From contig CP108521.1 of the NCBI GenBank assembly GCA_035999765.1, positions 4,712,001-4,776,000 on the forward strand: a stretch of 64,000 nt of DNA, in the 5' to 3' direction. The position numbers were made by a program, and so were the translations under genes. Positions 41,601 to 51,346 of this stretch are shown here, piece after piece. The notes under the pieces are model-generated. The model ran no database searches, was not told the origin of the DNA, and saw only the letters and a program-made list of their open reading frames with translations. Positions within the stretch are counted from its first letter, which is position 1, and the number at the start of each line of letters is the position of its first letter. The stretch comes from Streptomyces sp. NBC_01231. GTDB taxonomy: Bacteria > Actinomycetota > Actinomycetes > Streptomycetales > Streptomycetaceae.

Positions 41601-41716
41601 GCTTTCCTCCGTCGGCACGCTGGGTTCGCCATTCACAACACAGCGTGTCCGGTACGCCTCTAACCTGGCCATACGGACCAGCCCAACAACCTCACCTGGT
41701 GGATGGGGAGTCGCAC

Positions 41717-42556
41717 ATGCCGGGACCGAAGGACCTCGACCCGTCGTCGTCCCCGAGGGCGCTGCTGGGCGCGGAGCTGCGGCGCGCGAGAGAGAAGGCC
41801 GGGCTGAGCCAGGAGGAGCTGGGACAGCGGCTGTTCGTGAGCGGGTCGTTCGTGGGGCAGCTGGAGGCGGGGACGCGGAGGATGCAGCGGGATGTCGCGC
41901 GACTGCTGGACGAGGTGCTGGGGACGGAGGACTTCTTCCTGCGGAACTGTGGGGCGTCGGCGAAGTCGAAGTACCCGGAGCACTTTGCGGAGGCAGCGGA
42001 GGCGGAGGCGCGGGCTTCGGCGATCAGTCAGTACGCGCCGCTGCTGATCCCGGGGTTGCTACAGACGGCCGCGTACGCACGGGCGGTGTGCCGCGCGTAT
42101 CGGCCGACGGCTCCGGAGGAGGAGATCGAGAACCTGGTGGCGGCCCGGATGGAGAGGGCTCGACTCCTCGACGATCCAACAGAGCCGATGTTGTGGGCGG
42201 TGGTTGACGAAGCAGCGCTGCGTCGGGTGACGGGTGGGCGCACGGTGATGACGGAAGCCCTGCACCATGTCGCCCAACTGGCACGCCGGGGCCGGGTAAT
42301 CGTGCAGGTGCTGCCGTTTGATGCGGGAGCACCTGCGGCGATGGAGGGCTCCACCAAGCTCATGGACTTCGAGGATGCCCCTCCGCTAGTCTACCTCGAG
42401 GGCGTCGGCACCGGCCGACTGGAGGACGATCCGGCCATCGTCAGACACCAACGCTTCACCTACCGTCTCCTGATGGCCTCTGCCCTCTCCCCTCAGAAGT
42501 CCCTGGCTCTGATCGAGGCGATGGCACAGGATTACGCCCATGAGGAACACCCCTGA
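41717..42556 (+). CDS. XRE-family regulator with DUF5753 (WhiJ/Scr1-like)
   Basis: 279 residues from ATG 41717 (GGGGAG six bases upstream). The N-terminal HTH is about residues 18-70 (ELRRAREKAGLSQEELGQRLFVSGSFVGQLEAGTRRM). The rest is the DUF5753 domain (EAEARASAISQYAPLLIPGLLQTAAYARAV; RVIVQVLPFDAGAPAAMEGSTKLMDFED). In Streptomyces these pair with a DUF397 protein encoded immediately downstream and control development or secondary metabolism; whiJ is the type locus. The 17-base overlap with the DUF397 gene confirms the pairing. Confidence 0.92.
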   Translation: MPGPKDLDPSSSPRALLGAELRRAREKAGLSQEELGQRLFVSGSFVGQLEAGTRRMQRDVARLLDEVLGTEDFFLRNCGASAKSKYPEHFAEAAEAEARASAISQYAPLLIPGLLQTAAYARAVCRAYRPTAPEEEIENLVAARMERARLLDDPTEPMLWAVVDEAALRRVTGGRTVMTEALHHVAQLARRGRVIVQVLPFDAGAPAAMEGSTKLMDFEDAPPLVYLEGVGTGRLEDDPAIVRHQRFTYRLLMASALSPQKSLALIEAMAQDYAHEEHP

Positions 42557-42734
42557 GTCCTGGCGCAAGTCCAGCTACAGCGGCGGCAGCGGCGGCGACT
42601 GCCTCGAAGTGGCCATCGGTCACCGCACCGCCGTCCCCGTCCGCGACTCCAAGGCCCCTCACGGCCCGAAGCTCATGCTCCGGCCGGAGTCATGGTCTGT
42701 GTTCGTCAAGGCGGTCATAGAGGTCAAGATCTGA
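42540..42734 (+). CDS. DUF397 protein (partner of the XRE regulator)
   Basis: 64 residues. The family core SWRKSSYSGGSGGDCLEVAI and VPVRDSKAPHGPKLMLRPESW is complete. DUF397 proteins are small partners, probably antagonists, of WhiJ-like XRE regulators. The start codon overlaps the preceding gene by 17 bases. Confidence 0.92.
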   Translation: MRNTPESWRKSSYSGGSGGDCLEVAIGHRTAVPVRDSKAPHGPKLMLRPESWSVFVKAVIEVKI

Positions 42735-42759
42735 CCTATATCGCTCCTAGCGTGGCCCC

Positions 42760-43293
42760 ATGACTGACACCACACACGCCATCACCACCGACGAGCGCAC
42801 CGACCTGCTGGAGGCGCTGGCCCACGGTCGGCGCTTCCTGCGCTTCACGACCCGCGATCTCACCGACGAGCAGGCCGGGCAGCGGACCACCGCCAGCGAG
42901 CTGTGCCTGGGCGGCCTGATCAAACACGTCACGTCGGTGGAACGGCACTGGGCCGACTTCATCCTCAACGGCCCCTCGGCCATGCCCGACTTCACCGCCA
43001 TGACCGAGGCCGACTTCGCCCGGCGGGCCGACGAGTTCCGGATGCAGCCCGGCGAGACGCTGGCCGGTGTGTTGGCCGACTACGACGAGACGGCCCGCCG
43101 CACCGACGAACTCGTCATGGCCCTGCCCGACCTGAACGCCGCCCATCCGCTTCCCAAGGCGCCGTGGAACGAGCCCGGGGCTCGATGGTCGGCTCGCAGG
43201 GTGCTGCTGCACATCGCCTCCGAGACCGCCCAGCACGCGGGCCACGCCGACATCATCCGCGAGTCCCTGGACGGCGCCAAGAGCATGGGTTGA
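42760..43293 (+). CDS. DinB/DUF664 family protein
   Basis: 177 residues. Four-helix DinB-like fold with the metal-binding His pattern: GGLIKHVTSVERHW (His about 55 and 62) and LLHIASETAQHAGHADIIRESLDG near the C-terminus (His 149/160/163 area). The DUF664 group includes mycothiol-dependent S-transferases and isomerases in actinobacteria. Substrate unknown. Stands alone; followed by 225 bases of regulatory sequence. Confidence 0.88.
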   Translation: MTDTTHAITTDERTDLLEALAHGRRFLRFTTRDLTDEQAGQRTTASELCLGGLIKHVTSVERHWADFILNGPSAMPDFTAMTEADFARRADEFRMQPGETLAGVLADYDETARRTDELVMALPDLNAAHPLPKAPWNEPGARWSARRVLLHIASETAQHAGHADIIRESLDGAKSMG

Positions 43294-43450
43294 CCGGTCC
43301 CGAAGCTCAAGTCTCCAGCTCCGAGCCCTCTTTTCAAGGAATGGGTGGTGGGCCCCAACCCACCCACCCACCCCGCGTGTTGACTTGAAGCGTTCGGCTT
43401 GCGACGCAGAGTCACGATCGTCTAGCGTGCCCGGATAACGAGACAGAACA

Positions 43451-43484
43451 GCCCCCGTCAGGTGCTAGCAACACCTGCGGGGGC
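43451..43484 (+). promoter_or_regulatory. Strong leader hairpin 1 of the HTH-Uma2 cassette
   Basis: GCCCCCG-T-CAGGTG, loop CTAGCAA, CACCTG CGGGGGC: 13 base pairs with a single bulged T, 34 bases before the next hairpin's end and 35 bases before the start codon. It could be a terminator for the DinB gene or an attenuator for the downstream cassette. I recall similar hairpins before related HTH genes in other Streptomyces. Confidence 0.6.
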
Positions 43485-43495
43485 CTGACCTACGA

Positions 43496-43516
43496 GATCG
43501 AAGGAAAAGTTCGATC
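43496..43516 (+). promoter_or_regulatory. Hairpin carrying the ribosome binding site in its loop
   Basis: GATCGAA / TTCGATC, a perfect 7-bp stem with loop GGAAAAG. The AAGGA Shine-Dalgarno bases straddle the stem-loop junction and the ATG is two bases after the stem, so folding should modulate translation of the HTH gene. Confidence 0.55.
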
Positions 43517-43518
43517 CC

Positions 43519-44400
43519 ATGGCTGACGCCAAGCTTAGTGCTGCCTTCCTGCCCGCGCACGCCCCTTCGCACCCGTTGGCCAATCCGGGGTATGGCAAAC
43601 GCTCCGCCCCCGACCAACGCCCCCGCACCGCGCACGACTTCGCCCACCTCCCGCCCCGCGAAGCCGCCATCGCCGCGTACATCGACCGCCTCCCCGACGG
43701 CGCCGACATCTCCGTAAAGACGCTGGCCAAGCACCTCCCGTACGGACAGTGCGCGCTCCGCACGGCCCTCAACCGCCTGCAAGAGGCAGGGCACTTGCGT
43801 CGAGGACGGGAACACCTGGCGGCATCCGACGGCGGCTCCCGTTGGATCACCCGATCGTGGTTCTCCCGGACCGCACGTGACGACGACTGGTGGGCGGGCT
43901 TCGTGCGGGGTGACGTACCGAAGGAGCAGCCGCCGGACTCACCGCGCCGGACCACCCGCTCCCGCGCCCACATCCTCCTGGCCGCCCTCGGCCGTACGAC
44001 CCCCGCGCTCTCCCTCTCCGAGGCCGACTGCGCGACGCTGGCCCCGCTGCTGACGGAGTGGTTCGCGCGGGGTGTCACGGACGAAGCCGTCGTGCACGCC
44101 CTGACCTCCGGCCTGCCCACCCCGGTCCACCACCCGGCCGCCCTCATCCACAACCGCCTGACCACCAAGCTCCCACCGGAGCCCGCACCGCCACCACGCC
44201 CACCTCTGCGCATCCTGGAGTGCGCCAAGTGCGGCATCCCGGGACGGCCGGAGGCGTTGCGGGGCGGTGTCTGCGGAGCGTGCCGGGGCGAAACCGGCCC
44301 CGCGCGCCCCTCCGTGCCGCTCACCACGGCGACAGTCCGGACTCACGCCGCCGAAGTCCGCGCGGCGATGGTTCCCCGATCAGAAAGGCCTCGCGTATGA
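43519..44400 (+). CDS. Winged-helix/HTH protein with C-terminal zinc ribbon
   Basis: 293 residues. Residues about 40-115 form an HTH (LPPREAAIAAYIDRLPDGADISVKTLAKHLPYGQCALRTALNRLQEAGHLRRGREHL), typical of replication-initiator-like or phage-type regulators in actinomycete mobile DNA. The middle holds an ALSEADCATLAPLLTEWFARGVTDEAVVHALTSGLP helical block. The C-terminus has two CxxC knuckles (CAKCGIPGRP...GGVCGACRG). First gene of a four-gene cassette and preceded by two strong leader hairpins. Likely a DNA-binding regulator; target unknown. Confidence 0.7.
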   Translation: MADAKLSAAFLPAHAPSHPLANPGYGKRSAPDQRPRTAHDFAHLPPREAAIAAYIDRLPDGADISVKTLAKHLPYGQCALRTALNRLQEAGHLRRGREHLAASDGGSRWITRSWFSRTARDDDWWAGFVRGDVPKEQPPDSPRRTTRSRAHILLAALGRTTPALSLSEADCATLAPLLTEWFARGVTDEAVVHALTSGLPTPVHHPAALIHNRLTTKLPPEPAPPPRPPLRILECAKCGIPGRPEALRGGVCGACRGETGPARPSVPLTTATVRTHAAEVRAAMVPRSERPRV

Positions 44401-44459
44401 CCGCTCCGACGCTCCGCCGACACCGCTCCGGGGCACCATGGAGGGGAGGAGGCGACGCC

Positions 44460-45137
44460 ATGACCCCCAGCACCGCCCAGCGCCCGCAGATGTCCCAGGA
44501 GGACTTCGAGGAACTGGCCAGCAAGGCCCCGGAGAGCGTGACGCTCGAACTCCTCGACGGACGGCTGTACGTCAAGGGCGATCACATCGAGATCAAGGAC
44601 TTCGAGGAACTGGCCCGCAAAGCTCCCGAAGGAGTCAGCCTTGAGCTCATCAACGGGAAGCTAGAGATCAAGCCCATGCCGGACCAACGGCACAACGCCA
44701 TCGTCATGTGGCTCATCGTCGAAGCCCTCCAGCAGCGCCCGGACTGTCGTATGTATCCCGAACAGGGGCTGAAGATCGGCGCCTACCGTAAGGGCCACGC
44801 CAAGGCGGATGCGGCTCTCGCACCGCTCGACCACTTCGTGGCGCAGGACGGCGACTGGGCAGAGCCCGACGGCGTACAAATGGCCGTCGAGGTGACGTCC
44901 TACGACCGTGACACCGACCGACGGGACCGCGTGGAGAAGGCGCAGGGCTACGCGGAAGCCGGCATCCCCGTCTACCTCCTGATCGACCGCGACACCGACT
45001 CGCTCGTCGTCCACCACGGTCCCAAGGGCGGCGTGTACCAACACAACCCCTCGTACCCTTACGGAACCGTCGTCGAGCTCCCCGACCCCGTGAACATCAC
45101 CCTGGAAACCGAGAAGCTCAAGGACTATGCGGACTGA
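44460..45137 (+). CDS. Uma2 family putative endonuclease, paralogue 3, with duplicated N-terminal segment
   Basis: 225 residues from ATG 44460 (GGAGG upstream); a longer frame from 44058 is antisense-type shadow of the HTH gene. Putative PD-(D/E)xK residues are Asp117 (AKADAALA), Glu144 (AVEVTSYD) and Lys160 (RVEKAQGYAEAGIP). Residues 15-39 and 47-71 are tandem copies of the family's N-terminal motif (DFEEL..KAPE.V.LEL..G.L), offset by 32 residues; ordinary Uma2 proteins have one. Only distantly related to the two paralogues at 0.7 and 3.2 kb. Follows the HTH gene by 59 bases. Confidence 0.85.
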   Translation: MTPSTAQRPQMSQEDFEELASKAPESVTLELLDGRLYVKGDHIEIKDFEELARKAPEGVSLELINGKLEIKPMPDQRHNAIVMWLIVEALQQRPDCRMYPEQGLKIGAYRKGHAKADAALAPLDHFVAQDGDWAEPDGVQMAVEVTSYDRDTDRRDRVEKAQGYAEAGIPVYLLIDRDTDSLVVHHGPKGGVYQHNPSYPYGTVVELPDPVNITLETEKLKDYAD

Positions 45138-45170
45138 CGTCCCCACAGGGAGAGGCAAGGAAGCACCACA

Positions 45171-45377
45171 GTGGAACCAGCGCACACCCGGGAAGAGCTG
45201 CGGCGGCTACGCGACGAAGCCGAGATCGCCGAAGCGCGGGCTCGCGAGGCCGCGCCGTCCGGTCCTCCAGTGCCCCACAACAAGTTCATGGCTCAGCTGG
45301 ACGCGGAGATCGAACAAGAGGCCTTCATGACCCGGAGCGCCCGAATCCCCCCCGACGACCGGAGCCGCACCCCATGA
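45171..45377 (+). CDS. Small charged protein, 68 residues
   Basis: From GTG 45171 with AAGGAA nine bases upstream. MEPAHTREELRRLRDEAEIAEARAREAA is a highly charged helix, followed by a Pro-rich turn, AQLDAEIEQEAFM and a basic tail. Its TGA overlaps the ATG of the next gene (ATGA), so it is translated as part of the cassette. No family recognised; size and charge would suit a partner or antitoxin-like protein, but that is speculation. Confidence 0.65.
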   Translation: MEPAHTREELRRLRDEAEIAEARAREAAPSGPPVPHNKFMAQLDAEIEQEAFMTRSARIPPDDRSRTP

Positions 45378-45940
45378 ACCACGCCCAGCTCACCGCCCTG
45401 GGCCGCGCCCTCCGGGTTCTCGGAGAACACGGTGACGCCCTGACCGGCGACACCCCCGACGCCAAGCTCCACGAGGTCAAGGCCGACATCAAGCGTGCCC
45501 TGGACCTGCTGGACGACAGCGTCAGCGGCGCCGCACCCTCCACTCGGTGCGCCGAGCACCCCCAAGGGCCGGTGGACGAGAACGCCCCCGACCTGTGCCT
45601 GCTGTGCGAGACCCGGCGGCGGGGGGCTCGGCGTTCCGAGATCAACGGGCCCGCGCCCGCGCACGCCGCCGATCCCACGCCCTCCCGCTACGGCGTACGG
45701 GAGGACCGGCCGCAGCCCCAGCAGCGGTGGCTGCCGGAGCTGTGGAACGGACAGGTGTGGCAGTTGTGCGGGACCCCGCGCCGGGACCGGCACGAGGCCG
45801 AGCTGTACCTCAACGCCCAGCGACGCGGGCCCCGCGCCGCCATGGCCTACCGGCTGGTGCACGAGTTCACCGACTACGAGGTCCTGCGGGTCTGGGGCAC
45901 CCCGGTGCGCGTCGACATCGAGCCGCTCGGCAACCTCTAG
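45374..45940 (+). CDS. Hypothetical protein with Cys/His knuckle, 188 residues
   Basis: Starts at the ATGA overlap with the preceding gene. N-terminal helical part (MNHAQLTALGRALRVLGEHGDAL; KLHEVKADIKRALDLLDDSV), then CAEHP..DLCLLCETRRR, a CxH...CxxC arrangement that could bind zinc, a Pro-rich linker, and a C-terminal part rich in aromatics (QRWLPELWNGQVWQLCGTPRRDRHEAELYLNAQRR; EFTDYEVLRVWGTPVRVDIEPL). Last gene of the HTH-Uma2 cassette, ending 27 bases from the convergent esterase. No family recognised. Confidence 0.65.
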   Translation: MNHAQLTALGRALRVLGEHGDALTGDTPDAKLHEVKADIKRALDLLDDSVSGAAPSTRCAEHPQGPVDENAPDLCLLCETRRRGARRSEINGPAPAHAADPTPSRYGVREDRPQPQQRWLPELWNGQVWQLCGTPRRDRHEAELYLNAQRRGPRAAMAYRLVHEFTDYEVLRVWGTPVRVDIEPLGNL

Positions 45941-45967
45941 AGACCTCGACCCGGCAGGGGCAGCCGG

Positions 45968-47539
45968 TCAGTCCAACAACGGCAGCGCCGCGTACTCGTA
46001 CCCCTCCCACAGCCGCCGCGACGCTTCCTCCGGGTACGCCCTGACCTGCGGGTCCGCGTCCAGTACCTGCACCAGCCGCGCCTCGGTGTCGTACGCCGGC
46101 CAGCCCGGGTCGCCGGTCCTCGCGAACGCCGTCCAGGACTGCCGGATGTGGGCCGACAGCGCCTCCGCCTCCGCCGTGACCTCCCCGGCGAACAGCAGCA
46201 GGCCGAGATCGGCGCCGAACGTGCCGAAGAGCAACGGGACATCGAGACCGTGGCAGGCACCCATGGCGCCCGAGATGGCCGGTGCCGACCAGGTCAGTTC
46301 GTAGACATGGGCCCGGCCGCCGCCCGCGACCTGCGCCTCGGCCAGATGGAGACTCGGCATGGCGAACAGCCAGTCGGTCTGGACGCGTTCGAAGAGTTCG
46401 CCCGGCGAGGCGTCGGGGAACGCGGCACGGTACCTGTCCTCGCCCGACTGACCCGCCGCGCCCGACTCTCCCGCGGCGCCCGGCGCGCCCGCCGCGCCCG
46501 GCGCGAACATCCGCAGCGCCCCCCGCGCCTGCTCTTCCGTGATCTTCCCCAGTTGCCTGCCCATCGCCAGGAACAGCCGGAACTCGTCCCGGTTGTGGCC
46601 GACGACCAGTTCCACGTCCCGGGCCGCCCCGGCCTTCAGCGCCTCCCAGGGCGTGACCGGCAGGACCTCGCCGTCGACCACCGGGGAGAACGGGGTCACG
46701 GTGGGGGCGGACTGGCCCCACCTGTCCACGTACTGGAGCATCTTCGCGCCCAGTGCCGCGCCCGCCGAGGTCAGCCGGTGCGGGGCGATCGTGGACAGGT
46801 CGGCGGCCGTCGGACGCAGGCCCGCCTCCGCGGCGATCGCCGTCGCGATGTCACGGGCCAGCGGCTCGGAGAAGTACGTGCCCGGCACGCTCTGGGCGAT
46901 GCCCCGCCGGAACAGTCCGGACGCGCTCTCCATGGCGAGCAGGGCCGCCAACGATCCGGCGCCGGCCGACTCGCCGAAGACGGTCACCTGGCCGGGGTCG
47001 CCGCCGAACGCCGTGATGTTGTCCCGTACCCACTCCAGCGCGGCGACCTGGTCGAGCAGCCCGCGGTTGGCGGGCGCCCCCTCGATGAGGGTGAAGCCCT
47101 CGATGCCGACGCGGTAGTTCAGGGTGACGACCACGACGTCGCCGTCCCGCGCGATGCGGTGGGCGTCGTAGCCGGGGCTGCCCGTGTGGCCGAGCTTGTA
47201 GGCGCCGCCGTAGATCCACACCATGACCGGGCGGCGGGCGGCCGGATCCGGGTCGGGCGTCCAGACGTTGACCGTCAGCCATTCGTCGCCCAGCGGGACC
47301 TCCGGTGGGACGCCCTCGCCCAGTCCTGCCGCGTCCTGTGGGGGCGGCGAGCCGAAGGCGTACGCGTCCCGGACGCCGTCCCACGCCTCGGGCGGGCGGG
47401 GCGCCTGGAAACGGGCCTCGCCGACCGGTGGGGCGGCGAACGGGATGCCGCGAAAGACGGCCAGCCCGCCCTCCGCTCGCCCGCGCACCGCGCCCGCCAC
47501 GGTGCGGACCTCAGGGTTTCGGGCCTCGGATGTCGTCAC
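45968..47539 (-). CDS. Type B carboxylesterase
   Basis: 523 residues, the usual length. α/β-hydrolase of the cholinesterase/pNB-esterase family: oxyanion hole VMVWIYGGAYKLG (about 106-118), nucleophile elbow FGESAGAGS with Ser191, acidic residue near GHNRDEFRLF, and catalytic His in GACHGLDVPLLFG. No signal peptide, so cytoplasmic. About residues 350-368 are a Gly/Ala repeat (PGAAGAPGAAGESGAAGQSG) in a surface loop, encoded by a short in-frame tandem repeat (about 46435-46505). Substrate unknown. Bounded by a strong hairpin on the upstream side. Confidence 0.9.
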   Translation of the reverse strand: MTTSEARNPEVRTVAGAVRGRAEGGLAVFRGIPFAAPPVGEARFQAPRPPEAWDGVRDAYAFGSPPPQDAAGLGEGVPPEVPLGDEWLTVNVWTPDPDPAARRPVMVWIYGGAYKLGHTGSPGYDAHRIARDGDVVVVTLNYRVGIEGFTLIEGAPANRGLLDQVAALEWVRDNITAFGGDPGQVTVFGESAGAGSLAALLAMESASGLFRRGIAQSVPGTYFSEPLARDIATAIAAEAGLRPTAADLSTIAPHRLTSAGAALGAKMLQYVDRWGQSAPTVTPFSPVVDGEVLPVTPWEALKAGAARDVELVVGHNRDEFRLFLAMGRQLGKITEEQARGALRMFAPGAAGAPGAAGESGAAGQSGEDRYRAAFPDASPGELFERVQTDWLFAMPSLHLAEAQVAGGGRAHVYELTWSAPAISGAMGACHGLDVPLLFGTFGADLGLLLFAGEVTAEAEALSAHIRQSWTAFARTGDPGWPAYDTEARLVQVLDADPQVRAYPEEASRRLWEGYEYAALPLLD

Positions 47540-47655
47540 GGTGGGCGCTCCTGCCGTCAGGTCGATGGTTGGTCGCCTGAATCATTGCTGTCACCCACGA
47601 CTTTGTCACCCATGACCTCGTGGCGTACTCATCCCGCGTGATCCGCGACCACCCA

Positions 47656-47702
47656 CAGACAGGGCCCGGCCCCCGCCGGAGGCGGGAGCCGGGCCCTGTC
47701 TG
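47656..47702. terminator. Strong hairpin, terminator of the old-yellow-enzyme gene
   Basis: CAGACAGGGCCCGGC / GCCGGGCCCTGTCTG, 15 perfect pairs, continued by an inner CCCGCC GGA GGCGGG stem. It begins 28 bases after the minus-strand stop at 47730. Confidence 0.85.
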
Positions 47703-47729
47703 AGACATGGGCGGGGCGGGAGCGGGGAC

Positions 47730-48854
47730 TCAGCTGAGCGTCGCCAGCGCCGCCGCGTCGTACGGCTTGAGCTCGTCGACGCGACCGGCGAGGACCTTCG
47801 CGGCCCACTCCGGGTCCTGGAGCAGCGCGCGGCCCACGGCGATCAGGTCGAACTCCTCGGCCTCCAGGCGGTCGAGCAGGTCGTCGATGCCCCGGACCGG
47901 GGAGCCCTCGCCCTGGAAGCCCTTGATGAAGTCGCCGTCGAGGCCGACCGAGCCGACGGTGATGACGGGCTTGCCGGTGAGCTTCTTGGTCCAGCCCGCC
48001 AGGTTGAGGTCGGCGCCGTCGAACTCGGGGAGCCAGTAGCGGCGGGTGGAGGCGTGGAAGGCGTCGACGCCGGCCGCGGCGAGCGGGGCGAGGATGGCCT
48101 CCAGCTCCTCGGGGGTCTCGGCGAGGCGGGCGCGGTACGCCTCCTGCTTCCACTGGGAGTAGCGGAAGAGGATCGGGAACTCGGGCGAGACGCTCTCGCG
48201 GACCGCCGCCACGATCTCCTCGGCGAACTTCGCCCGGGCCACCGGGTCACCGCCGTAGGCGTCCGTACGGCGGTTGGTGCCCGCCCACAGGAACTGGTCG
48301 ATCAGGTAGCCGTGGGCGCCGTGCAGCTCCACGCCGTCGAAGCCGATCCGCTCGGCGGCGGCCGCGGCCTCGGCGAACGCGCCGATGACGTCGTCGAGGT
48401 CCCGCCGGGTCATCGCCTTGCCGGTGGCCTCGTCGGCGCCGATGCGCAGTCCGGAGGGGCCGACGGCGGGGGCGTCCGCGTAGGGCGGCTGGCCCTGCTC
48501 GCGCACCATGCCGATGTGCCACAGCTGCGGGACGATCGTGCCGCCCGCCGCGTGCACCTCCTCGGCGACCTTCGCCCAGCCCGCGAGCTGCTCCTCGCCG
48601 TGGAAGCGCGGGATGGTGTCGCTCTGCCCGGCCGACGCGTGGCCGACGTACGTGCCCTCGGTGACGATCAGGCCGACACCCGCGGCGGCCCGGCGCGCGT
48701 AGTACGACGCCACGTCCGCGCCCGGGATCCCGCCCGGGGAGAACGCGCGGGTCATCGGCGCCATGGCGATGCGGTTCGGGACGGTCAGGCCGCCCAGATC
48801 GACGGGCCGGGACAGGACTTCGGCCGCACGGGAGGCGGAGGCGGCGACGGTCAC
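47730..48854 (-). CDS. NADH:flavin oxidoreductase (old yellow enzyme family)
   Basis: 374 residues. FMN TIM-barrel of the OYE family: VPNRIAMAPMTRAFS near the N-terminus, PQLWHIGMV, active-site GVELHGAHGYLIDQFLWAGTNRRTDAYGG in outline (HGAH with N at the next turn), FRYSQWKQEAYRARLAETPEEL, and FMN phosphate site TVGSVGLDGDF..LIAVGRALLQDPEW. It reduces activated C=C bonds at the expense of NAD(P)H. Soluble. Monocistronic, between two strong terminators. Confidence 0.92.
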   Translation of the reverse strand: MTVAASASRAAEVLSRPVDLGGLTVPNRIAMAPMTRAFSPGGIPGADVASYYARRAAAGVGLIVTEGTYVGHASAGQSDTIPRFHGEEQLAGWAKVAEEVHAAGGTIVPQLWHIGMVREQGQPPYADAPAVGPSGLRIGADEATGKAMTRRDLDDVIGAFAEAAAAAERIGFDGVELHGAHGYLIDQFLWAGTNRRTDAYGGDPVARAKFAEEIVAAVRESVSPEFPILFRYSQWKQEAYRARLAETPEELEAILAPLAAAGVDAFHASTRRYWLPEFDGADLNLAGWTKKLTGKPVITVGSVGLDGDFIKGFQGEGSPVRGIDDLLDRLEAEEFDLIAVGRALLQDPEWAAKVLAGRVDELKPYDAAALATLS

Positions 48855-48967
48855 GTGGGGGCTCCTCGGGTTGGACCGGTGGGTATGTGCATGCGCATAG
48901 ACAGTGCGTAGGCGTCAACCGCCATGTCCGCGCCGGCATTCCGCCGATGGTGTGACCCCGGACACGC

Positions 48968-49009
48968 CCGAGGGCGGCACTCCCTGTCTCCAGGAAGTGC
49001 CGCCCTCGG
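48968..49009. terminator. groEL terminator
   Basis: CCGAGGGCGGCACT / AGTGCCGCCCTCGG, 14 perfect pairs around a 14-base loop, located 31 bases downstream of the groEL stop. Confidence 0.85.
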
Positions 49010-49039
49010 TCAAGGACGGTTGATCAACCCTCAGGTCGA

Positions 49040-50773
<1,734 letters not shown>

Positions 50774-50791
50774 TCACCGACTCGGTCCTTC

Positions 50792-50818
50792 TTGTCACTC
50801 TCACCTTCAGAGTGCTAA
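50792..50818. promoter_or_regulatory. CIRCE (HrcA operator), downstream copy
   Basis: TTGTCACTC-N9-GAGTGCTAA (50792-50800, 50810-50818) matches the CIRCE consensus TTAGCACTC-N9-GAGTGCTAA at 16 of 18 positions. It lies 127 bases upstream of groEL. Confidence 0.85.
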
Positions 50819-50827
50819 CGCCAATGA

Positions 50828-50854
50828 TTAGCACTCGCCCCCCGAGAGTGCAAG
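50828..50854. promoter_or_regulatory. CIRCE (HrcA operator), upstream copy
   Basis: TTAGCACTC-N9-GAGTGCAAG (50828-50836, 50846-50854) matches CIRCE at 16 of 18 positions. The nine-base gap to the other copy makes the inner half-sites a further symmetrical pair. Confidence 0.85.
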
Positions 50855-50856
50855 GC

Positions 50857-50875
50857 GCACTCGCGAAGCGAGTGC
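50857..50875. promoter_or_regulatory. Third GCACTC/GAGTGC inverted repeat
   Basis: GCACTCGC GAA GCGAGTGC, an 8-bp perfect stem using the same CIRCE half-site core but with a 7-base core spacing. Immediately upstream of the two CIRCE copies; may be a low-affinity HrcA site or a remnant. Confidence 0.5.
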
Positions 50876-51064
50876 TCGTTGAGGGGTGGTGGTCGGGCGA
50901 CGGGCGGGCGCAAGCGCCTCGGAAGGATCCGCAGGTGAACAGCGTTCGACGGCCGCGCCCCGGACACGGCCGCCGCGCCCTGGACAGGCCCGGGGTGAGC
51001 ACCCGGCACCCCGGACCGGCTCACACCCCGGACACACCGGCCGGCCCGCACTCCGGACACACCG

Positions 51065-51098
51065 AAGGGCTCGCACCCCGTGAGAGGTGCGAGCCCTT
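51065..51098. terminator. Terminator of the cold-shock gene
   Basis: AAGGGCTCGCACC / GGTGCGAGCCCTT, 13 perfect pairs with an 8-base loop, 42 bases downstream of the minus-strand cold-shock stop. The 190 bases between it and the CIRCE array hold nothing else I can identify. Confidence 0.85.
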
Positions 51099-51139
51099 CG
51101 AAGAAGAACAGAAGAACGTCGCTGCTTACCCGGCGCGAT

Positions 51140-51346
51140 TCAGCCGGTCGCCAGACGAACCATGTCCGCCTGCGGCCCCTTCTGACCCTGTGAGATCTCG
51201 AAATCGACCCGCTGCCCCTCTTCCAGGGTGCGGTACCCGTCCATCTGGATGGCGCTGTAGTGGACGAAAACATCCGCACCACCGTCGACCGCGATGAAGC
51301 CGTACCCCTTCTCCGCGTTGAACCACTTGACGGTGCCCTGAGCCAT
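51140..51346 (-). CDS. Cold-shock protein (CspA/ScoF type)
   Basis: 68 residues from ATG 51346 with GGGGAG upstream. Complete single-domain Csp[30 protein letters not shown] contains RNP1 (KGYGFI) and RNP2 (VFVHY), followed by [26 protein letters not shown]. It binds single-stranded RNA/DNA and prevents secondary structure. The 350-base non-coding stretch upstream probably includes a long 5' leader of the kind that regulates csp genes. Confidence 0.95.
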   Translation of the reverse strand: MAQGTVKWFNAEKGYGFIAVDGGADVFVHYSAIQMDGYRTLEEGQRVDFEISQGQKGPQADMVRLATG

